Shown one piece after another: positions 61,641 through 64,000 of a stretch of DNA of 64,000 nt. The notes below the pieces were generated by a model. It searched no databases and was not told where the DNA came from. It saw only the letters and a list, made by a program, of their open reading frames with translations. The stretch comes from Typha latifolia (taxonomy: Eukaryota; Streptophyta; Magnoliopsida; Poales; Typhaceae), in contig CM034102.1 of the NCBI GenBank assembly GCA_019914945.1, positions 14,683,501-14,747,500 of the forward strand, in the 5' to 3' direction. The position numbers were made by a program, and so were the translations under genes. Every line of letters starts with the position of its first letter. Within the stretch, counting starts at the first letter, position 1.

Positions 61641-61962
61641 AACTCTTATCTGTTTCATTCGTTGGGAACCACCCCCGCCCGAACGCCCGAATTCCTCAAG
61701 TTCAACACTGACAGTTCTTATTCAGATCCCAATGAGCTTGTTTGGTGGGGCGAGCTTTATTTTGCATTCCCCACTAGGCTTTCTAATTATGGTCGGCAGT
61801 TGCTGCGACCATTACACTTCTCTGCTCGCCATTGAAGCCTTCACTCCTAGAGAGGTTCTGATCTATGTCCGTTCGCTTCAGATATCTCATCTCCAAGTCG
61901 AGAGTAACTCTCAGCTCTTGGTCAACATAGTCAATGGGGTTCATCTAGCACCTTGGTGTATA

Positions 61963-62230
61963 TAGAGGTGTAAATGAGTCGAGCCTAAGTGAGCTAGCTC
62001 CGACTTAGGCTAGAGTCGAAAAAAATTTTGAGCCCTAGAATATTGCTCAAGCTCGATTCAGCTCAACTCGAGCCGAGCATTAGAATTCTGCTCAGACTCG
62101 GCTCAGCTCAACTCAAACAGAGCCAGAGCTGAGCCAAAGCCTAAAATAAGCCTATTATGAAGTCTCATTCAAGCCGAGCTGGACCGAGCTAGATCGAGCC
62201 ACAACCTATGCTGAAATTGAATAACTCTTC

Positions 62231-62285
<55 letters not shown>

Positions 62286-63107
62286 ATCACTCTTCTGCCA
62301 TCTCTATCGCTATTACCACCCACCCATCTCTCTTTACTCTCTCCCTCTTCTTCTATAAAACTTCTCTTTCTTTGCTCACATGAGAAAATCACCAAGCGAA
62401 TTGGATCAGACCCTCTGCTATCAGTGCCAATATTACCCCATCCCGTGTAGCACCTTGAACAGCTGTTGATAGGATTTATCCCCAAACTTTACTAATCCAC
62501 GGATAAGATGAGGTTATCTGGGAACAAAACAGGGAAGAGTTTATATCCTACTTACTTAATAATAGAGGTTGGTGACCTTTAGGCGACCAGTGAGTTGATC
62601 AAGGGAGACCTCATCGATCTCGAAGTCAAGGGCATGGAGGGGCATCTTGGACGATGGGGTGGATGTCGTCATCGCCATGGGGGGGATGAATGAGAGGGAG
62701 TGGGTTGGGAACTTGGGATTAGGGATTGTGAGTTTGGGCTGTTACTGGGGAGACATCGCAAGGCTGGATGCATGTGAGAATTTTGAGGAGGTCCGTCGAA
62801 GCAACAACTACATCAACCGAGAATACTGCATGGGGTAGGGTGTGGTAAGATGAGACGACTTAGCAAATGAGGACAAGGCAGCACCGCGGCAGATTGAGGA
62901 GGATGAGCACGGTGTCGAAGGAAGAGGAGGAGGCGGAGATGGGATTTAGGAATTAGGGTTTTCTCACCCCTTTTATACCGAGCCTTTCGAGCCAAGCTTG
63001 AGCAAGCCGGCTCTAGCTTAGGCTCGGCTCATCTCTAACTGAGCCGAGCCGAACTCAAGCTTTAGTCGAGCCCGAGCCCGAGCTGCTCATTTATTTTAGC
63101 AACCCTA
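61963..63107. mobile_element. Non-autonomous hAT-like DNA transposon, 1145 bp
   Basis: The left end starts TAGAGGTG..AAATGAG and the right end is its imperfect reverse complement (TAGGGTTG..AAATGAG read inward). The flanking 8-mers GGTGTATA (61955-61962) and GGTGTAAA (63108-63115) agree at 7 of 8 positions, as expected for a hAT 8-bp target duplication. Both subterminal regions are packed with GAGCC/GAGCT/CGAGC words in mirrored orientation, typical of transposase-binding repeats. The interior has a TC microsatellite and no transposase ORF. Superfamily assignment rests on TSD length and ends only. Confidence 0.75.
62236..62282. repeat. (TC)n microsatellite inside the hAT-like element
   Basis: About 23 TC units, flanked on both sides by copies of CTCTTCTGCCATCTCT. 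Confidence 0.95.
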
Positions 63108-63274
63108 GGTGTAAATTATCCATCGTTGGCGACTGCATGTTATTACTCTCATTTTACTCGTTCCTTTTTGTTTCTCATATCTACCGCGAAGCTAATAAGT
63201 CTAAAAACTGGCTTACTAACTCGGGTAGAACTATTACTCTTTTGGCTACCGACGTTGAGCAGTACTCTTTGTAA

Positions 63275-64000
63275 TTATTGTGGCTTAATAATATTGAGAT
63301 ATAATCTATTTTGATAAATAATATTAAAAGGAGGCGTATCCCACCCGGTCCACAAAAATAAAAATAAGAAAACTTTGCTTTAACGGTGTCAGCGTAGCTT
63401 GCCTTGGTAGATAGAATCTGTCAGATCCCGTCACGTGATGCAGCAAGTACTGTGACAAGAATTAGAACATAAAAAAAATAAAAAATATTTGTGACAAGGA
63501 TCAACTACTTGCTAACAAGAAAAATTAATTTGGGTCACACTGTCGGCACTTGCAAGTCGCAGGAGCCAAGACCCAAAGGGCCAAGAGTGCTTGTTTGTAT
63601 TCAGTTCTAGGATCCTTTCCAACATGGATTAGGTGAACACCATACACACACTCTTTCCAACCATACTCGTATTAAATTTTATATATATCTTGTGAGAATA
63701 ACCCTATCCTTCCTTATCCATCCCTTTCCTGACTCTCTATCTAAATTTTAGATTATTTTTCTCGACAAATCTAGCCCAGCATTCTCTACGCCTATCTTTT
63801 CTATACATATAATTTAAAAGAAAAAAAAAATTAGCGTAGTATTTTCCGTAATCCGTGAGGCATATTGCATTCAATATTATGCCTCTATGTCATGCTGAAG
63901 TGAAGCAGTTTGGGCTGGTCTTACTGCTAGCCCTGGAAGAGGAAGAATTGCATGTACTTGGCCCAGTTTGAGCTCTATACTTGTGTAGAGGAGGAAGAAT
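63275..64000. other. Intergenic DNA to the window end
   Basis: AT-rich. I see no gene, RNA gene or clear element here. Confidence 0.5.

Larger units (their letters stand above)
61641..63274 (+). pseudogene. Degenerate retroelement RNase H domain, split by a hAT-like insertion
   Basis: Left part 61641-61962: RWEPPP-type start, then FLKFNTDSSY in one frame, and LLAIEAFTPREVLI ... HLQVESNSQLLVNIVNG in another. Right part 63116-63274: IVGDCMLLLS ... SHIYREANKSKNWLTN, then TAA. These are the ordered motifs of the plant LINE-type RNase H (RVT_3) domain (DG, E, D, H-x-Y-R-E-A-N). At least one frameshift and loss of the DG and AD residues show that it is dead. If the inserted element and one copy of its target duplication are removed, the two parts join in a single open frame. 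The rest of the retroelement is not seen here. Confidence 0.7.

Noticed and set aside
1..64000. CRISPR arrays, phage, operons or integrated organelle DNA
   Set aside because: No regularly spaced repeats, no bacterial gene layout and no rRNA, tRNA or plastid/mitochondrial gene blocks were seen.

Overview
This is a stretch of plant nuclear DNA. Genes are spliced with GT-AG introns (plus a few GC-AG), intergenic DNA is AT-rich, CT/GA microsatellites are abundant and often sit in 5' leaders, and transposon debris is present. All recognised products are plant families: AHL, THA8-like, DYW-type PPR, GH28 polygalacturonase, PIRL, mTERF and cycloartenol synthase. The lack of a strong grass-type GC gradient in most genes and the style of the dispersed repeats suggest a non-grass monocot, perhaps a palm. 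That lineage guess is inference.

Left part (1-20 kb): an AT-hook/PPC protein gene (AHL, +); a Rab geranylgeranyltransferase beta-subunit gene (RGTB, -) that carries two single-base frameshifts; a THA8-like PPR gene (+) divergent from it; an intronless DYW-type PPR gene (REME1-like, -); a small coiled-coil gene (+) divergent from that; and a six-exon GH28 polygalacturonase (+).

Middle part (20-48 kb): a 12-exon DUF89 damage-control phosphatase (+), a PIRL leucine-rich-repeat gene (+), a conserved plant protein of unknown function (+), a GC-rich single-finger C2H2 gene (+), an AAK1/NAK-family kinase (-), and an intronless mTERF gene (MTERF18/SHOT1-like, -).

Right part (48-64 kb): a decayed PGIP-like LRR fragment (+), a complete 18-exon cycloartenol synthase (-), and a nested transposon region. 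In that region a non-autonomous hAT-like element interrupts a degenerate retroelement RNase H domain.

The genes do not form a pathway or cluster; this is ordinary syntenic chromosome. I found no operon-like or evidently new multi-gene system. The best leads are the twin frameshifts in the single RGTB locus, the nested hAT/RNase H insertion with a readable target duplication, a short retroposon with a 16-bp target duplication, three GC-AG introns, and microsatellite-containing leaders with overlapping uORFs. Exon borders were set by hand from splice consensus, reading-frame continuity and remembered family sequence. UTR limits are not resolved.
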